A stretch of 64,000 bases of DNA. It comes from Pelagibacterium flavum (GTDB lineage: Bacteria; Pseudomonadota; Alphaproteobacteria; Rhizobiales; Devosiaceae). Made by a program: the position numbers and the translations under genes. The DNA lies in the NCBI RefSeq assembly GCF_025854335.1, contig NZ_CP107716.1, positions 985,001-1,049,000 on the forward strand, read 5' to 3'. The notes under the pieces are model-generated. The model was not told the origin of the DNA. It did not search any database and saw only the letters and a program-made list of their open reading frames with translations. Shown here piece after piece: positions 1 to 8,010 of the stretch (positions are counted from its first letter, which is position 1; each line of letters starts with the position of its first letter).

Positions 1-475
1 TGGCATAGATCGATCCGATCCGTGCGATGGCGGCCTCGTTGACCGCACGCAGTGCGGGCGAGCGCTCCATATAGCGGCCCGAATGGATGTTTTCGATCAT
101 CACCATTCGGATGAAATCCTCGTGCTCGGAATGGTGATCAAACGTAAACCCCACAAGGCGGCGGAGCCCCTCGAGCGGCGGCAGGCTTTCGATGTCGAGT
201 TCGGCTTCCCCCTCACGCACCACGCGATAGGCGTTTTCGAGAGCGCTGACGTAAAGGCCTTCCTTGTCCCCGAAATAATAGTAGATCATCCGCTTGCTGG
301 CGCGGGTCTTCTCGGCGATTTCGTCGATACGCGCTCCGGCCAACCCGTTGAGGGCAAATTCACTGGACGCAACTTCAATGATGTTGCGCCGCGTACCCTC
401 GGGGTCCTGCTGGCGACGGCCGGGCCGCTTGCTGTCTTCAGTTTTGCTCAATATCCCGCCCCCGCCACAGCCCAT
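1..475 (-). CDS. TetR-family transcriptional regulator (C-terminus cut by window edge)
   Basis: The first ~158 codons are visible and the reading frame runs off the left edge. An N-terminal helix-turn-helix of TetR type lies at about residues 25-75, with the hallmark segment KRMIYYYFGDKEGLY. The start is placed at the ATG ending at 475; a TTG nine codons in is an alternative. It is divergent from the shikimate/quinate dehydrogenase gene, and the gap between them holds an AACTAGTT palindrome inside a promoter. A nearly identical promoter/operator lies before the TRAP transporter operon. The inference is that this protein represses both; its ligand is probably a transported or metabolised cyclic hydroxy-acid, which is not shown by sequence. 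Confidence 0.85.
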   Translation of the reverse strand, partial: MGCGGGGILSKTEDSKRPGRRQQDPEGTRRNIIEVASSEFALNGLAGARIDEIAEKTRASKRMIYYYFGDKEGLYVSALENAYRVVREGEAELDIESLPPLEGLRRLVGFTFDHHSEHEDFIRMVMIENIHSGRYMERSPALRAVNEAAIARIGSIYA

Positions 476-481
476 GGCCGA

Positions 482-508
482 TTGACTAAACTAACTAGTT
501 CGTACATT
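482..508 (+). promoter_or_regulatory. Promoter with TetR-type operator, copy 1
   Basis: TTGACT (482-487) and TACATT (503-508) flank a short spacer holding the palindrome AACTAGTT (493-500). The block matches the element at 2363-2390 almost base for base; the only differences are one missing base after TTGAC and one substitution. It points rightward to the dehydrogenase gene and also lies just upstream of the divergent TetR gene. Binding by that TetR protein is inferred. Confidence 0.6.
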
Positions 509-627
509 AATCACCTATTGTCGCGCCTGCATTTAGGTCGAGACGCTCAAAAAACACAAGGGCAAGCCAAATTGCTCAAAGGGGAATGCATTTGACCGCG
601 GCTTCAGCATCAACGGGATCTTCAGGC

Positions 628-1509
628 ATGGCGAAACTGGGCAGCGGCCTTACGGAATTGCTCAATATTGGCGCCAAGGGTGCGATCCACATCGGACTGC
701 TGGGCCGCGGAATTGGCGCGTCGCTCTCCCCGATCATGCACCGCCAGGAGGGGGAACGACAGGGACTTGATTACCACTACCATCTGATCGATTTCGACGC
801 CCTTGATCTGGGCAACGAGCATTTGGGCGATGTGATCGATCTGCTCGAAAAAGTCGGCTTCCGCGGCGTCAATGTTACCCACCCGTTCAAACAGGCCGTC
901 CTCGATCACCTCAATCAGCTCGCTCCCGATGCGAAAGAGATCGGCGCGGTCAATACGGTGCTGTTTGATGGCGGCCAGCGCAGTGGCCATAACACCGATT
1001 GCTGGGGATTTGCCGAAAGCTTCCGGCGCGGCCTGCCAGGTGCCGGGCGCAAACGCGTGCTTCAGATCGGGGCAGGGGGCGCCGGCGCTGCCGTTGCCCG
1101 CGCCCTCGTCGAAGTGGGTGTTGAACAGTTGTTGGTGTTCGATACCGATGCCACCCGCAGCCAGGGCCTCGCGACGCGCATGTGCGAGATGGGCTACGGG
1201 GTCGCCGCAGTCGCGGACGTCTCATCGGCCGCGTCTTCCGATGGCATCGTCAATGCAACTCCCGTTGGCATGGACAAATATCCCGGCGTGCCGGTCGATA
1301 TCGAGCTTATGCACCCGGGTCAATGGATCGCCGATATCATCTATTTCCCGCGCGAAACAGTGTTGATCAAGCGCGCGGCAGCGCTCGGATGCGCAACGCT
1401 ACCAGGGGCCGGGATGGCAATATTTCAGGCGGTCAAAGCGTTCGAACTCTTTACCGGGCGCTCTCCATCGGCCGAGGAAATGACCCGCACTTTCCAGTCG
1501 GCGGCCTGA
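628..1509 (+). CDS. Shikimate/quinate dehydrogenase (AroE/QsuD family)
   Basis: This is an NAD(P)-dependent dehydrogenase interconverting dehydroshikimate with shikimate, or dehydroquinate with quinate. Visible marks are the substrate-binding segment SLSPIMH, NVTHPFKQAVL with the catalytic Lys, GAVNTV, GHNTDCWGF with the catalytic Asp, a GAGGAGAA Rossmann loop, and the C-terminal GAGMAIFQAVKAFELFTG. The sequence resembles catabolic QsuD-type enzymes more than biosynthetic AroE. The start is uncertain: an ATG at 586 has its purine run almost touching the start codon, while the ATG at 628 follows GGGA at a normal distance and leaves an N-terminus of usual length. The neighbouring TetR gene, TRAP transporter and type II dehydroquinase support a role in quinate/shikimate use. 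NAD versus NADP preference cannot be read here. Confidence 0.85.
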   Translation: MAKLGSGLTELLNIGAKGAIHIGLLGRGIGASLSPIMHRQEGERQGLDYHYHLIDFDALDLGNEHLGDVIDLLEKVGFRGVNVTHPFKQAVLDHLNQLAPDAKEIGAVNTVLFDGGQRSGHNTDCWGFAESFRRGLPGAGRKRVLQIGAGGAGAAVARALVEVGVEQLLVFDTDATRSQGLATRMCEMGYGVAAVADVSSAASSDGIVNATPVGMDKYPGVPVDIELMHPGQWIADIIYFPRETVLIKRAAALGCATLPGAGMAIFQAVKAFELFTGRSPSAEEMTRTFQSAA

Positions 1510-1519
1510 TCGGCAGACC

Positions 1520-2209
1520 TTAGAGCCTGCCGGTACTCAAGATGTGATCGATGCCCGAGTGGATGTGTTGAGCCAATTTGGCCTGCGCCCCGGCAACATC
1601 GCGCTCGAGGGCCAGCCGGAACAGCTCCTTGTGGTCCTCGGAAACACCATCCCCACGAAAGCTCACCGCCAGAAGGTGATAGCGCATGAAGCGGTCGAAG
1701 ATCGATTGGTGGATCGCTAGCAACGACTTTGAGCCGCAGGCCGAGATCAGCGCGTGATGGAAGGCGAAATCATATTTGATCCACTCGAACGTCCGGTTCG
1801 CATCCCCGCCGAGCAGCGCCTTTTCGATCGATGACAGCTTGTGATGGGCCGCAACGACATCTGCTTCCCAATCGAGGTCGCCAGCGGCAAAGGACAGAGC
1901 AAGGGCATGGTTTTCAAGAACAAGGCGCAGATCGCCCACTTCGCGCAGATTATCCACCGAGGCAGGGCTGACTTCGAACCCGCGTTGACCTTCAGCCACC
2001 ACCAAATCCTCTGTGGTCAGCCGGTTGAGAATTTCGCGGAGCGTGGAAACACTGACGCCGTACTTGCTTTTCAGCTGCTCGAGCTTGAGCTTCTGCCCAG
2101 GCTTGAGATCGCCCGAGACAATATCGCCGCGAATCTTGCGGAAGGCCTGTTCACCTACCGTGTCGGAAATTTCGTCCATTGCGTCGTGTAGCGGTTTTGC
2201 GTTTGCCAT
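1520..2209 (-). CDS. GntR-family regulator, FadR/FCD subgroup
   Basis: A winged helix-turn-helix of GntR type lies at about residues 15-80 (GDLKPGQKLKLEQLKSKYGV, then TLREILNRL). It is followed by an all-helical FCD ligand domain with the metal-site histidines typical of this group (DFAFHHALISACGS, then a C-terminal HIHSGIDHI). The start at 2209 is chosen because a purine-rich AAGAGACGAG precedes it; an ATG six codons upstream is possible. It is convergent with the dehydrogenase gene and divergent from the TRAP operon. The locus therefore has two regulators of different families; this one may act on the TRAP promoter region or on the inverted repeat at 6368. Confidence 0.88.
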   Translation of the reverse strand: MANAKPLHDAMDEISDTVGEQAFRKIRGDIVSGDLKPGQKLKLEQLKSKYGVSVSTLREILNRLTTEDLVVAEGQRGFEVSPASVDNLREVGDLRLVLENHALALSFAAGDLDWEADVVAAHHKLSSIEKALLGGDANRTFEWIKYDFAFHHALISACGSKSLLAIHQSIFDRFMRYHLLAVSFRGDGVSEDHKELFRLALERDVAGAQAKLAQHIHSGIDHILSTGRL

Positions 2210-2362
2210 GCTCGTCTCTTCCCTCATGGGCTGTTCCTGCCACGTCTACGTGCGCTTGTCACCTTCACGTTATCACGGTGGAAAATTGTTTCATATGATA
2301 TTTTGTAATTTGACATACGTTATTGGGAAAGATAGATGCATTGACAGCAGGTGGAAAGCCGC

Positions 2363-2390
2363 TTGACATAAACGAACTAGTTCGTACATT
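2363..2390 (+). promoter_or_regulatory. TRAP operon promoter with TetR-type operator, copy 2
   Basis: TTGACA (2363-2368) and TACATT (2385-2390) are separated by 16 bases, and the perfect 14-base palindrome ACGAACTAGTTCGT (2372-2385) fills most of the spacer. A repressor bound there would block RNA polymerase. The 16 bases AACTAGTTCGTACATT are identical to those in copy 1 at 482-508. The dctP start lies about 80 bases downstream of the expected transcription start. Confidence 0.7.
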
Positions 2391-2475
2391 TTGACACAGG
2401 CGACAGAGAGGGGAGATGTTGCGCGTCGTGACGCTGCGCCAATCATCGCCGGACGTAACAAGGAGGAAGATCGTT

Positions 2476-3462
2476 ATGCTTTTGAATCTCACCCGCCGGG
2501 CTCTCATGCTCGGCACGGTTGCAGTCGCGGCCGCTGTGTCGATGCCGGCCGTGGCCCAAGATGCGCCCACGCTCCGGTTTTCGGCAGTGTTTTCCGATCA
2601 GGACATTCGTGCCGGCATGATGGGCCAGTTTGCCGATGCCGTGCGCGACATTGCGACCATCGAGCCCTATTACGGCGGCACCCTGTTTCGTCAGGGGACC
2701 GAGCTCGTTGCTCTCCAGCGTGGAAACCTCGAAATGGGCAATATCGCCCCTCAGGACATTTCCAACCAGATTCCCGAATGGTCACTTCTGACTTCGGCCT
2801 ATCTGTTCCGTGACGCCGAACACCTGCGCGCATTCTTCGAGAGCGAAGTGGGCGAAGAGTTCAAGCAGATGGCTGAAGATCAGCTCGGCATCCACATTCT
2901 GGGGCCCACCTATTTTGGCGCCCGTCAGGTAGGTCTGCGCATCGACAAGGAAATCCAGACCCCGGCCGATATGGAAGGGGTTCGCCTGCGTATGCCGGGC
3001 GGCGATGCGTGGCAGTTCCTGGGCAGCGCGATTGGTGCCAATCCCACTCCGATGGACTATGCCGAGGTCTATACCGGCCTTCAGACCGGAGCCATCGACG
3101 GACAGGACAATCCCCTTCCCAACGTCCAGAACATGAAGTTCTACGAGGTTATGGATCAGATCGTTCTTACCTCACACCTGATCGGTTACGATCTTTTGGT
3201 GATCTCGTCCGATGCTTGGAATGCAATGTCGGCAGAGGATCAGGAAGCTTTCCAGGCTGCCGCCAGCGAAGCCATCAACTGGAGCCAGGCCGAACACATC
3301 GCCATGGAAGAGCAGTTGATCGGCGAGTTCGAAGCTGCCGGCCTTAAGATCTACGAGCCTGACCAGGACGCCTTCCGTGCCTACGCCCAGGAGCAGTACC
3401 TGAACTCCGATATCTCGGCCAGCTGGCCCGAAGGTGCGCTCGAAGCTATCAACGCCCTCTAA
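2476..3462 (+). CDS. dctP: TRAP transporter substrate-binding protein (DctP family)
   Basis: This is the periplasmic receptor that delivers a carboxylate substrate to the DctQM membrane pair. It has a signal peptide of about 28 residues ending AVAQDA. The conserved DctP core includes GGTLFRQGTELVALQRG, a helix-1 region with VRLRMPGGDAWQFLGSAIGANPTP (Arg that pairs with the substrate carboxylate), and TGLQTGAIDGQDNPLPN. The start at 2476 follows AAGGAGG (2460-2466) at ideal distance. It is the first gene of dctPQM-aroQ-hbpS, and a hairpin after its stop probably lowers expression of the membrane genes relative to it. The substrate is inferred from the neighbours as quinate, shikimate or dehydroshikimate. 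Confidence 0.92.
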   Translation: MLLNLTRRALMLGTVAVAAAVSMPAVAQDAPTLRFSAVFSDQDIRAGMMGQFADAVRDIATIEPYYGGTLFRQGTELVALQRGNLEMGNIAPQDISNQIPEWSLLTSAYLFRDAEHLRAFFESEVGEEFKQMAEDQLGIHILGPTYFGARQVGLRIDKEIQTPADMEGVRLRMPGGDAWQFLGSAIGANPTPMDYAEVYTGLQTGAIDGQDNPLPNVQNMKFYEVMDQIVLTSHLIGYDLLVISSDAWNAMSAEDQEAFQAAASEAINWSQAEHIAMEEQLIGEFEAAGLKIYEPDQDAFRAYAQEQYLNSDISASWPEGALEAINAL

Positions 3463-3471
3463 GGGAATATT

Positions 3472-3510
3472 GGGCGCCGTGGTTATTGCCGCGGCGCCCT
3501 TTCTGTATTT
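3472..3510 (+). terminator. Hairpin attenuator between dctP and dctQ
   Basis: GGGCGCCG (3472-3479) pairs with CGGCGCCC (3492-3499), extended inward by UGG/CCG, and is followed by a T-rich run. Its place after the receptor gene fits partial termination or mRNA 3'-end protection, giving more receptor than permease. Confidence 0.6.
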
Positions 3511-3548
3511 CCCTGATGCCTTAGTGGCTGTGAGGGGAGGAGATTTCC

Positions 3549-4055
3549 ATGTCCGGACTATTGCGCATTGGACGATGGCTTGCCGCGCGGGCCGAGAACA
3601 TTCTGGCCTTGATGCTAGGCGCCATGTTCGCCCTGTTCATCCTGCAAATCGTGTTCCGTTACGGGTTGCGCATGCAGAGCGGCTGGGCCTACGAGCTCAG
3701 CGCAGTTCTGTGGGTATGGATCGTGCTGTTCGGGACGACCTTCGTCTTGCGCTCGCGAGACGATGTGCGGCTCGATATCATCTACAGCGCGGTGAGTTCA
3801 CGCACGCGCAGGATAATGACCGTCATAACGGCCGTTGCACTTGTAGCATTGTTCGGCCTCGCTTTGCCGGCCATCATTGACTACGTCCTCTTCATGAAGG
3901 TGGAAAAGACCGCCTACCTCAAGTTCCGCTACGACTACGTCTATTCCATCTTCATTGTTTTTACCGTCGTGACTATGGCCCGCTACATCTGGCGCGCCGG
4001 CGTCGCCGTATGGGGCAAGCAAGCCGATGACGAGATCGAAGGCCCCGCAAAATGA
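3549..4055 (+). CDS. dctQ: TRAP transporter small membrane subunit (DctQ)
   Basis: A 168-residue protein with four hydrophobic segments and the DctQ pattern QIVFRYGLRMQSGWAYELS in the second helix region, followed by WVWIVLFGTTFVLRSRDDVRLDI. It forms the small half of the sodium-coupled transporter in the inner membrane. The ATG follows GAGGGGAGGAG at good distance. Its stop overlaps the dctM start by four bases (ATGA), indicating translational coupling. Confidence 0.9.
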   Translation: MSGLLRIGRWLAARAENILALMLGAMFALFILQIVFRYGLRMQSGWAYELSAVLWVWIVLFGTTFVLRSRDDVRLDIIYSAVSSRTRRIMTVITAVALVALFGLALPAIIDYVLFMKVEKTAYLKFRYDYVYSIFIVFTVVTMARYIWRAGVAVWGKQADDEIEGPAK

Positions 4056-5353
4056 TTTTTCTCGACCCCTTCTTTCTGTGCATCGTTTCGATCCTGGCGC
4101 TTGCCATTCTCGGTTTGCCAATCGGCCTATCGATGATCGCCGGCTCGATCCTCTATTTGTTCATGTCAGGACTCGACATGGGCATAGCGGCCGAACAATT
4201 CCTCAACCGGATGTATTCCAACTACATCATCCTTGCGGTTCCCCTGTTTATTCTTGCTGCCGAGTTCATGAACACCGGGTCGTTGTCCGACAGGCTTTTG
4301 GCATGGTGCAACGCGGTCGTCGGTCGTTTCCGGGGCGGGCTGGCCCAGGTGAACGTGCTGCAATCAATGGTATTTGCCGGCATGTCCGGCTCGGCCATTG
4401 CCGACGCCGCCGGCACGGGCAAGATGATCTATTCGCTCATGACCCGCGATGGCAAATACCCCGCCTCGTTTGCCGCGGCACTCACCGCCTCTTCTGCCGT
4501 GATTGGGCCGATCATTCCCCCCTCGATCCCCATGGTCCTTTACGCGCTCGTTTCTGACGCCTCGATCGGGTACCTTTTTTTGGGCGGCATCGTCCCCGGC
4601 GCCATCATGGGCGTTTCGTTGGCAATCATTGTCTATTTCAAGGCCCGCACCAACGACTTTCCGGTCGAAGACCCCGTGCCGCTGCGCGAATTGCCCCGCA
4701 TCACCTGGACCTCGCTTCCCGCTCTGATGATGCCGGTCGTTCTGCTGTTCTGCATTTATAGCGGCATCACAACGCCAACCGAAGCCGCGGCCGTCGCCGC
4801 CGCTTACGCGCTAATCATTTCAATTGTTCTCTATCGTTCGATCAGTCTTAAGAGCTTCTATCGGTCTCTGGTGACTTCGTCGAAAACCACCGTGTCGATC
4901 GGAATGCTGATCGCCGGGGCGCTGGTCCTCAATTACGTGGTTACGGTCGAAAATATTCCCGCCACTCTCAGCGTCATACTGACCGAATGGAACCTCGATC
5001 CGGTCGCCTTTCTGATCTTCGTCAATGTGGTGCTCCTGCTTCTGGGCTGCATGCTTGAGGGAACCGCAATCATCCTCATCATCGTTCCGGTGCTCGTGCC
5101 CTCGGCTGCGGCATTGGGCATCGATCTCGTCCATTTCGGCGTCGTTGTCGTCATCAACGTCATGATTGGCCTGATTACGCCGCCATACGGCATGCTGCTC
5201 TTTGTCATGCAGTCCATCTCGCGGGCCAAGCTGCGCCATATCGTGGGCGACACTCTGCCCTTCCTCGGTGCGCTTCTTGTGGCGCTGATGCTCTTCACCT
5301 TCGTTCCCGATACCGTCCTGTGGCTACCGCGCATGTTCGGGTACCAGGGTTAG
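4052..5353 (+). CDS. dctM: TRAP transporter large membrane subunit (DctM)
   Basis: A 433-residue hydrophobic protein of the DctM/Siap-M family with about 12 membrane segments. Recognisable parts are VPLFILAAEFMNTGSL, the GMSGSAIADAAGTG loop, GPIIPPSIPMVLYAL, and the C-terminal GLITPPYGMLLFVMQSIS. These paired loops bind sodium in this family. It overlaps dctQ by four bases and is followed 18 bases later by aroQ. Together with dctP and dctQ it makes a complete unfused TRAP system. Confidence 0.93.
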   Translation: MIFLDPFFLCIVSILALAILGLPIGLSMIAGSILYLFMSGLDMGIAAEQFLNRMYSNYIILAVPLFILAAEFMNTGSLSDRLLAWCNAVVGRFRGGLAQVNVLQSMVFAGMSGSAIADAAGTGKMIYSLMTRDGKYPASFAAALTASSAVIGPIIPPSIPMVLYALVSDASIGYLFLGGIVPGAIMGVSLAIIVYFKARTNDFPVEDPVPLRELPRITWTSLPALMMPVVLLFCIYSGITTPTEAAAVAAAYALIISIVLYRSISLKSFYRSLVTSSKTTVSIGMLIAGALVLNYVVTVENIPATLSVILTEWNLDPVAFLIFVNVVLLLLGCMLEGTAIILIIVPVLVPSAAALGIDLVHFGVVVVINVMIGLITPPYGMLLFVMQSISRAKLRHIVGDTLPFLGALLVALMLFTFVPDTVLWLPRMFGYQG

Positions 5354-5371
5354 TTTTCGAAAGTTTGCGTA

Positions 5372-5812
5372 ATGACCAAACCCATTTTTGTCCTCAATGG
5401 CCCCAATCTCAACCGGCTGGGCTTGCGTGAACCCGACCTTTACGGTGCAACCACTCTGGCTCAGGTCGAGGCGCTGTGCCACGCAAGCGCCGGCGGGCGG
5501 ACAATAGAGTTCCGGCAAACCAACTCAGAAGAACGTCTGATCGATTGGGTGCATGAAGCAATCGATGCGGCGGCGGGCATCATCATCAATCCGGCGGCCT
5601 TCACCTTCACCTCTCTGGCCCTGTTTGATGCGCTAAAGATGTTCCCCGGACCGATCTTTGAATTCCACATCACCAATGTGCACCGGCGCGAGGCCGTATA
5701 TCACCATTCCTACGTGTCCAAAGTGGCCACGGCCGTCATGGCAGGCATGGGTGCTGATGGCTATGGGATTGCCGTTCAGGCAATGTGCGCCCGCAAGGAT
5801 TTGCTGGACTGA
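5372..5812 (+). CDS. aroQ: Type II 3-dehydroquinate dehydratase
   Basis: It converts 3-dehydroquinate to 3-dehydroshikimate in the cytoplasm. The 146-residue length is standard for the type II dodecameric enzyme. The motifs FVLNGPNLNRLGLREPDLYG (start, with the flexible lid Arg and catalytic Tyr), GIIINPAAFTFTSLAL, EFHITNVHRREAVYHHSY and the final GYGIAVQAM are all present. Placement inside a transporter operon, not with chorismate genes, suggests use in quinate breakdown, where this step precedes protocatechuate formation. The following dehydratase (QuiC/AsbF type) is not in the window. Confidence 0.93.
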   Translation: MTKPIFVLNGPNLNRLGLREPDLYGATTLAQVEALCHASAGGRTIEFRQTNSEERLIDWVHEAIDAAAGIIINPAAFTFTSLALFDALKMFPGPIFEFHITNVHRREAVYHHSYVSKVATAVMAGMGADGYGIAVQAMCARKDLLD

Positions 5813-5814
5813 CC

Positions 5815-6231
5815 ATGGAAAAGCGTACCCTCACATTCGCGCAGGCCGAAGAGATCGCCAGGACGGCAATGGACGGCGCGCGGCAAGAGGGGTTCGACCT
5901 TGCCGTCGCCGTCGTCGATGATGGCGGCTGGCCCCAAATTCAAACGCGCATGGACGATGCGTTTCCCGCAGCGGTCGATGCGGCGCTGGCCAAGGCCCGC
6001 AGCGCAGCCCTGTTTCGCAGGCCCACCTCGGACTTTTCCAGGCGGGTCAAGGAGGGCATGCCTCTGGCCCATCTTCCCCATGTGACACCACTTGGCGGCG
6101 GTGTTCTGCTTGAGCGTGACGGCGTCTTCTTCGGCGCTCTGGGGCTGAGCGGTGCCCGTGAGGATACCGAGACGGCGCTGGCCGAACGCATCGCGGCCGA
6201 ATTCGCGGCGGGCCGCATGGTCCTGGCATAG
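5815..6231 (+). CDS. HbpS/GlcG-family heme-binding-like protein
   Basis: A 138-residue protein with the family fold signature LTFAQAEEIARTAMDGARQ near the start, VAVVDDGGWPQIQTRMDDAF, then a glycine-rich LGGGVLLERDGVFFGALGLSG. The ATG at 5815 sits two bases after the aroQ stop, so the two are coupled. Members of this family occur widely as small accessory proteins in catabolic operons; some bind heme, many have no known function. It lacks a signal peptide, so it is cytoplasmic here. Its role in the quinate/shikimate module is unknown. Confidence 0.8.
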   Translation: MEKRTLTFAQAEEIARTAMDGARQEGFDLAVAVVDDGGWPQIQTRMDDAFPAAVDAALAKARSAALFRRPTSDFSRRVKEGMPLAHLPHVTPLGGGVLLERDGVFFGALGLSGAREDTETALAERIAAEFAAGRMVLA

Positions 6232-6367
6232 GGGAAAGCCCGCCGGCGGCTCCCAGCTCAAGGCCTCTGAGCCCGGCAACCGACAAATGAACACGATTTC
6301 AGCCGGACGCACCCTTGCGTTCGGACGCTAGGCGTTTGTCCTTTTACCCTCGAAATCAAAAAACAAC

Positions 6368-6390
6368 ATATGAAACAGAAAGTCTCATAT
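6368..6390. promoter_or_regulatory. Inverted repeat, candidate regulator operator upstream of the PQQ locus
   Basis: ATATGAAAC (6368-6376) and GTCTCATAT (6382-6390) form an inverted repeat with eight of nine positions matching across a five-base spacer. The half-site, as GTTTCATAT, recurs at 2288-2296 between the GntR gene and the TRAP promoter. Both sites sit in promoter-like AT-rich patches. A common regulator, possibly the GntR protein at 1520-2209, is a guess. The rest of the gap 6232-6521 holds no gene I can support. Confidence 0.35.
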
Positions 6391-6521
6391 TAAATCTTGC
6401 ATGACGGATTTTAACATGCAATCAATCGGCGGGCTGGAGATCAGATTGCTCAGCCGGTGCAGCTGCTGGCCGTCACCAGCGGCACTGCGGCTCGACCGAA
6501 GATTTTGGAGGAGATTTAAAA

Positions 6522-7415
6522 ATGACCAAGCTATTCGCGCGCCTCGCCGGCGCGGCCACCGTGATGACCGCCCTCACTACGATGCCCGCTCTGGCGCAAC
6601 AGCCCGAGCAATACACGACGTTTGAAAAATACGGCTTTTGCGGCAGCATTGACGATAGCTGCTACAACTCATGGTACGATCGTACATCGGGCGAAGAAGA
6701 GCCCTGGAAGGTCTTTATCTACTCTCACGTCGCCACGGGCGTGAACCCGCATGACAATCGCGATGCGGGCGTTGAGGCGCTCACTGAACTGCTCGAGGGG
6801 CAGGGCTACGAGGTCACCACAAGTCAGGATCCTGCCGACCTCGAAAGCGGATTCGGGCTTCGGCCCTATGATGCCATCGTGTTCTTCAACACCGGCCGCG
6901 ATGCCGTGACCAGCCTGGGCATGATGGCGCTTCGCATTTACGTCGAAGGCGGTGGCGGTTTTGTGGGTATCCACAACGCGTTCGGCACCAATTTCAACTC
7001 GACATGGTTCGAAGGTCTTCTTGGCGCGCAGCTTTATGACCACGGTCCGCGGCAGGCGGGCACTGTCATCGTCGAGAGCGAGAATGACGTCTCGGTGGCG
7101 CATCTGGCCGAGGGTACTCAGTTCAGCGATGAAGAGTTCTATAACCTCAACCCCGACCCGCGTTGGCTGAGCGATGTGCGCATTCTGCTCAGCGTCGACA
7201 ATGCGACGCGCGAGCAGGGACTGGATGGCTATTACGGCAATCCCGGCATGGGCGACACCAACCCCGTGTCCTGGTGCCACTATTACGATGGCGGGCGGGC
7301 ATGGCTCACCACGCTCGGCCACAGTTTTGAAATTCTAGAGGATGAGAACTGGCGCCAGCACGTGCTCGGCGGCATCGACAGCGTGATGGGCAAAGAGCCC
7401 TTCTGTCAGGAGTAA
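6522..7415 (+). CDS. Secreted ThuA-like domain protein
   Basis: A 297-residue protein with a signal peptide ending ALAQQ. The body matches the ThuA/glutamine-amidotransferase-like fold: YDAIVFFNTGRDAVT (strand and turn), IYVEGGGGFVGIHNAFGTNF and the C-terminal GGRAWLTTLGHSFE. A cysteine pair near the mature N-terminus (CGSIDDSC) may form a disulfide. It is the first gene of a run with cytochrome c and PQQ dehydrogenase, so it probably acts in the periplasm with them. ThuA proteins are linked to sugar metabolism, but the enzymatic activity is not defined. A substrate-recognition or sugar-product role is possible; I assign no reaction. Confidence 0.8.
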   Translation: MTKLFARLAGAATVMTALTTMPALAQQPEQYTTFEKYGFCGSIDDSCYNSWYDRTSGEEEPWKVFIYSHVATGVNPHDNRDAGVEALTELLEGQGYEVTTSQDPADLESGFGLRPYDAIVFFNTGRDAVTSLGMMALRIYVEGGGGFVGIHNAFGTNFNSTWFEGLLGAQLYDHGPRQAGTVIVESENDVSVAHLAEGTQFSDEEFYNLNPDPRWLSDVRILLSVDNATREQGLDGYYGNPGMGDTNPVSWCHYYDGGRAWLTTLGHSFEILEDENWRQHVLGGIDSVMGKEPFCQE

Positions 7416-7506
7416 TCCTCCCGGGTGTGTCTGCCGGATGCGTCACTTGGCGGTCCGGCAGCGCATCCGCGCCTCGCTCCCCTGTCTGCATCAACGGAGT
7501 CCTCCC

Positions 7507-7950
7507 GTGCAATTTCTCTTAAAGCATCCGCACATCCCGGTCCTTGGTTGCGCGCTCGCATTTGCTGGCTTGGCCGCACTGCCGGCGATTGCGCAGGACC
7601 ATGCGCTTGAAGGCGGTTCCATTGGCGTCGATCAGGTCGAGCGCGGCCAGCAAGAGTACATGGCGAACTGTTCGATTTGCCATGGCGAGGATCTTCATTC
7701 GGTCCTCTCGACGGCGCCCGATCTTACCGGCTCCGTGTTCAAATATGGCTGGGTCGGGCAAACCGTCGGCGCAAAATACAACGTCATTTCGACAACCATG
7801 CCTGCAGGCATGGGCGGGTCGCTTTCGGATCAGACCTATGTCGACATCGTCGCCTACATTCTGTCCGCCAACGGCGTTCCGGCGACAGAAGATGGCGAAC
7901 TGCCGGTCGATCCCGAAGCCCTTCAGGCCATCACCATAACCGCTCCGTGA
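7507..7950 (+). CDS. Periplasmic class I cytochrome c, partner of the PQQ dehydrogenase
   Basis: A 147-residue protein with a signal sequence ending AIAQD and one heme c motif CSICH at residues 55-59. A distal Met ligand is likely in STTMPAGMGG, about 45 residues later. The GTG at 7507 is chosen because GGAG precedes it at about eight bases and the hydrophobic signal then begins directly; an upstream ATG at 7438 would add an unlikely Arg-rich leader. It sits 60 bases before the PQQ dehydrogenase, the usual place for the soluble electron acceptor (XoxG/ExaB role). It would pass electrons to the terminal oxidase. Confidence 0.88.
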   Translation: MQFLLKHPHIPVLGCALAFAGLAALPAIAQDHALEGGSIGVDQVERGQQEYMANCSICHGEDLHSVLSTAPDLTGSVFKYGWVGQTVGAKYNVISTTMPAGMGGSLSDQTYVDIVAYILSANGVPATEDGELPVDPEALQAITITAP

Positions 7951-8010
7951 CGCTTGCGAGCCCAGCGCCCCGATCCCGACACCACTTCTGAAAATTCTGG
8001 AGGAGATACA

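Noticed and set aside
83..595. Rightward open frame of 170 codons at the left edge
   Set aside because: It is antisense to the TetR gene, whose leftward reading shows a clear helix-turn-helix; the frame has no recognisable family.
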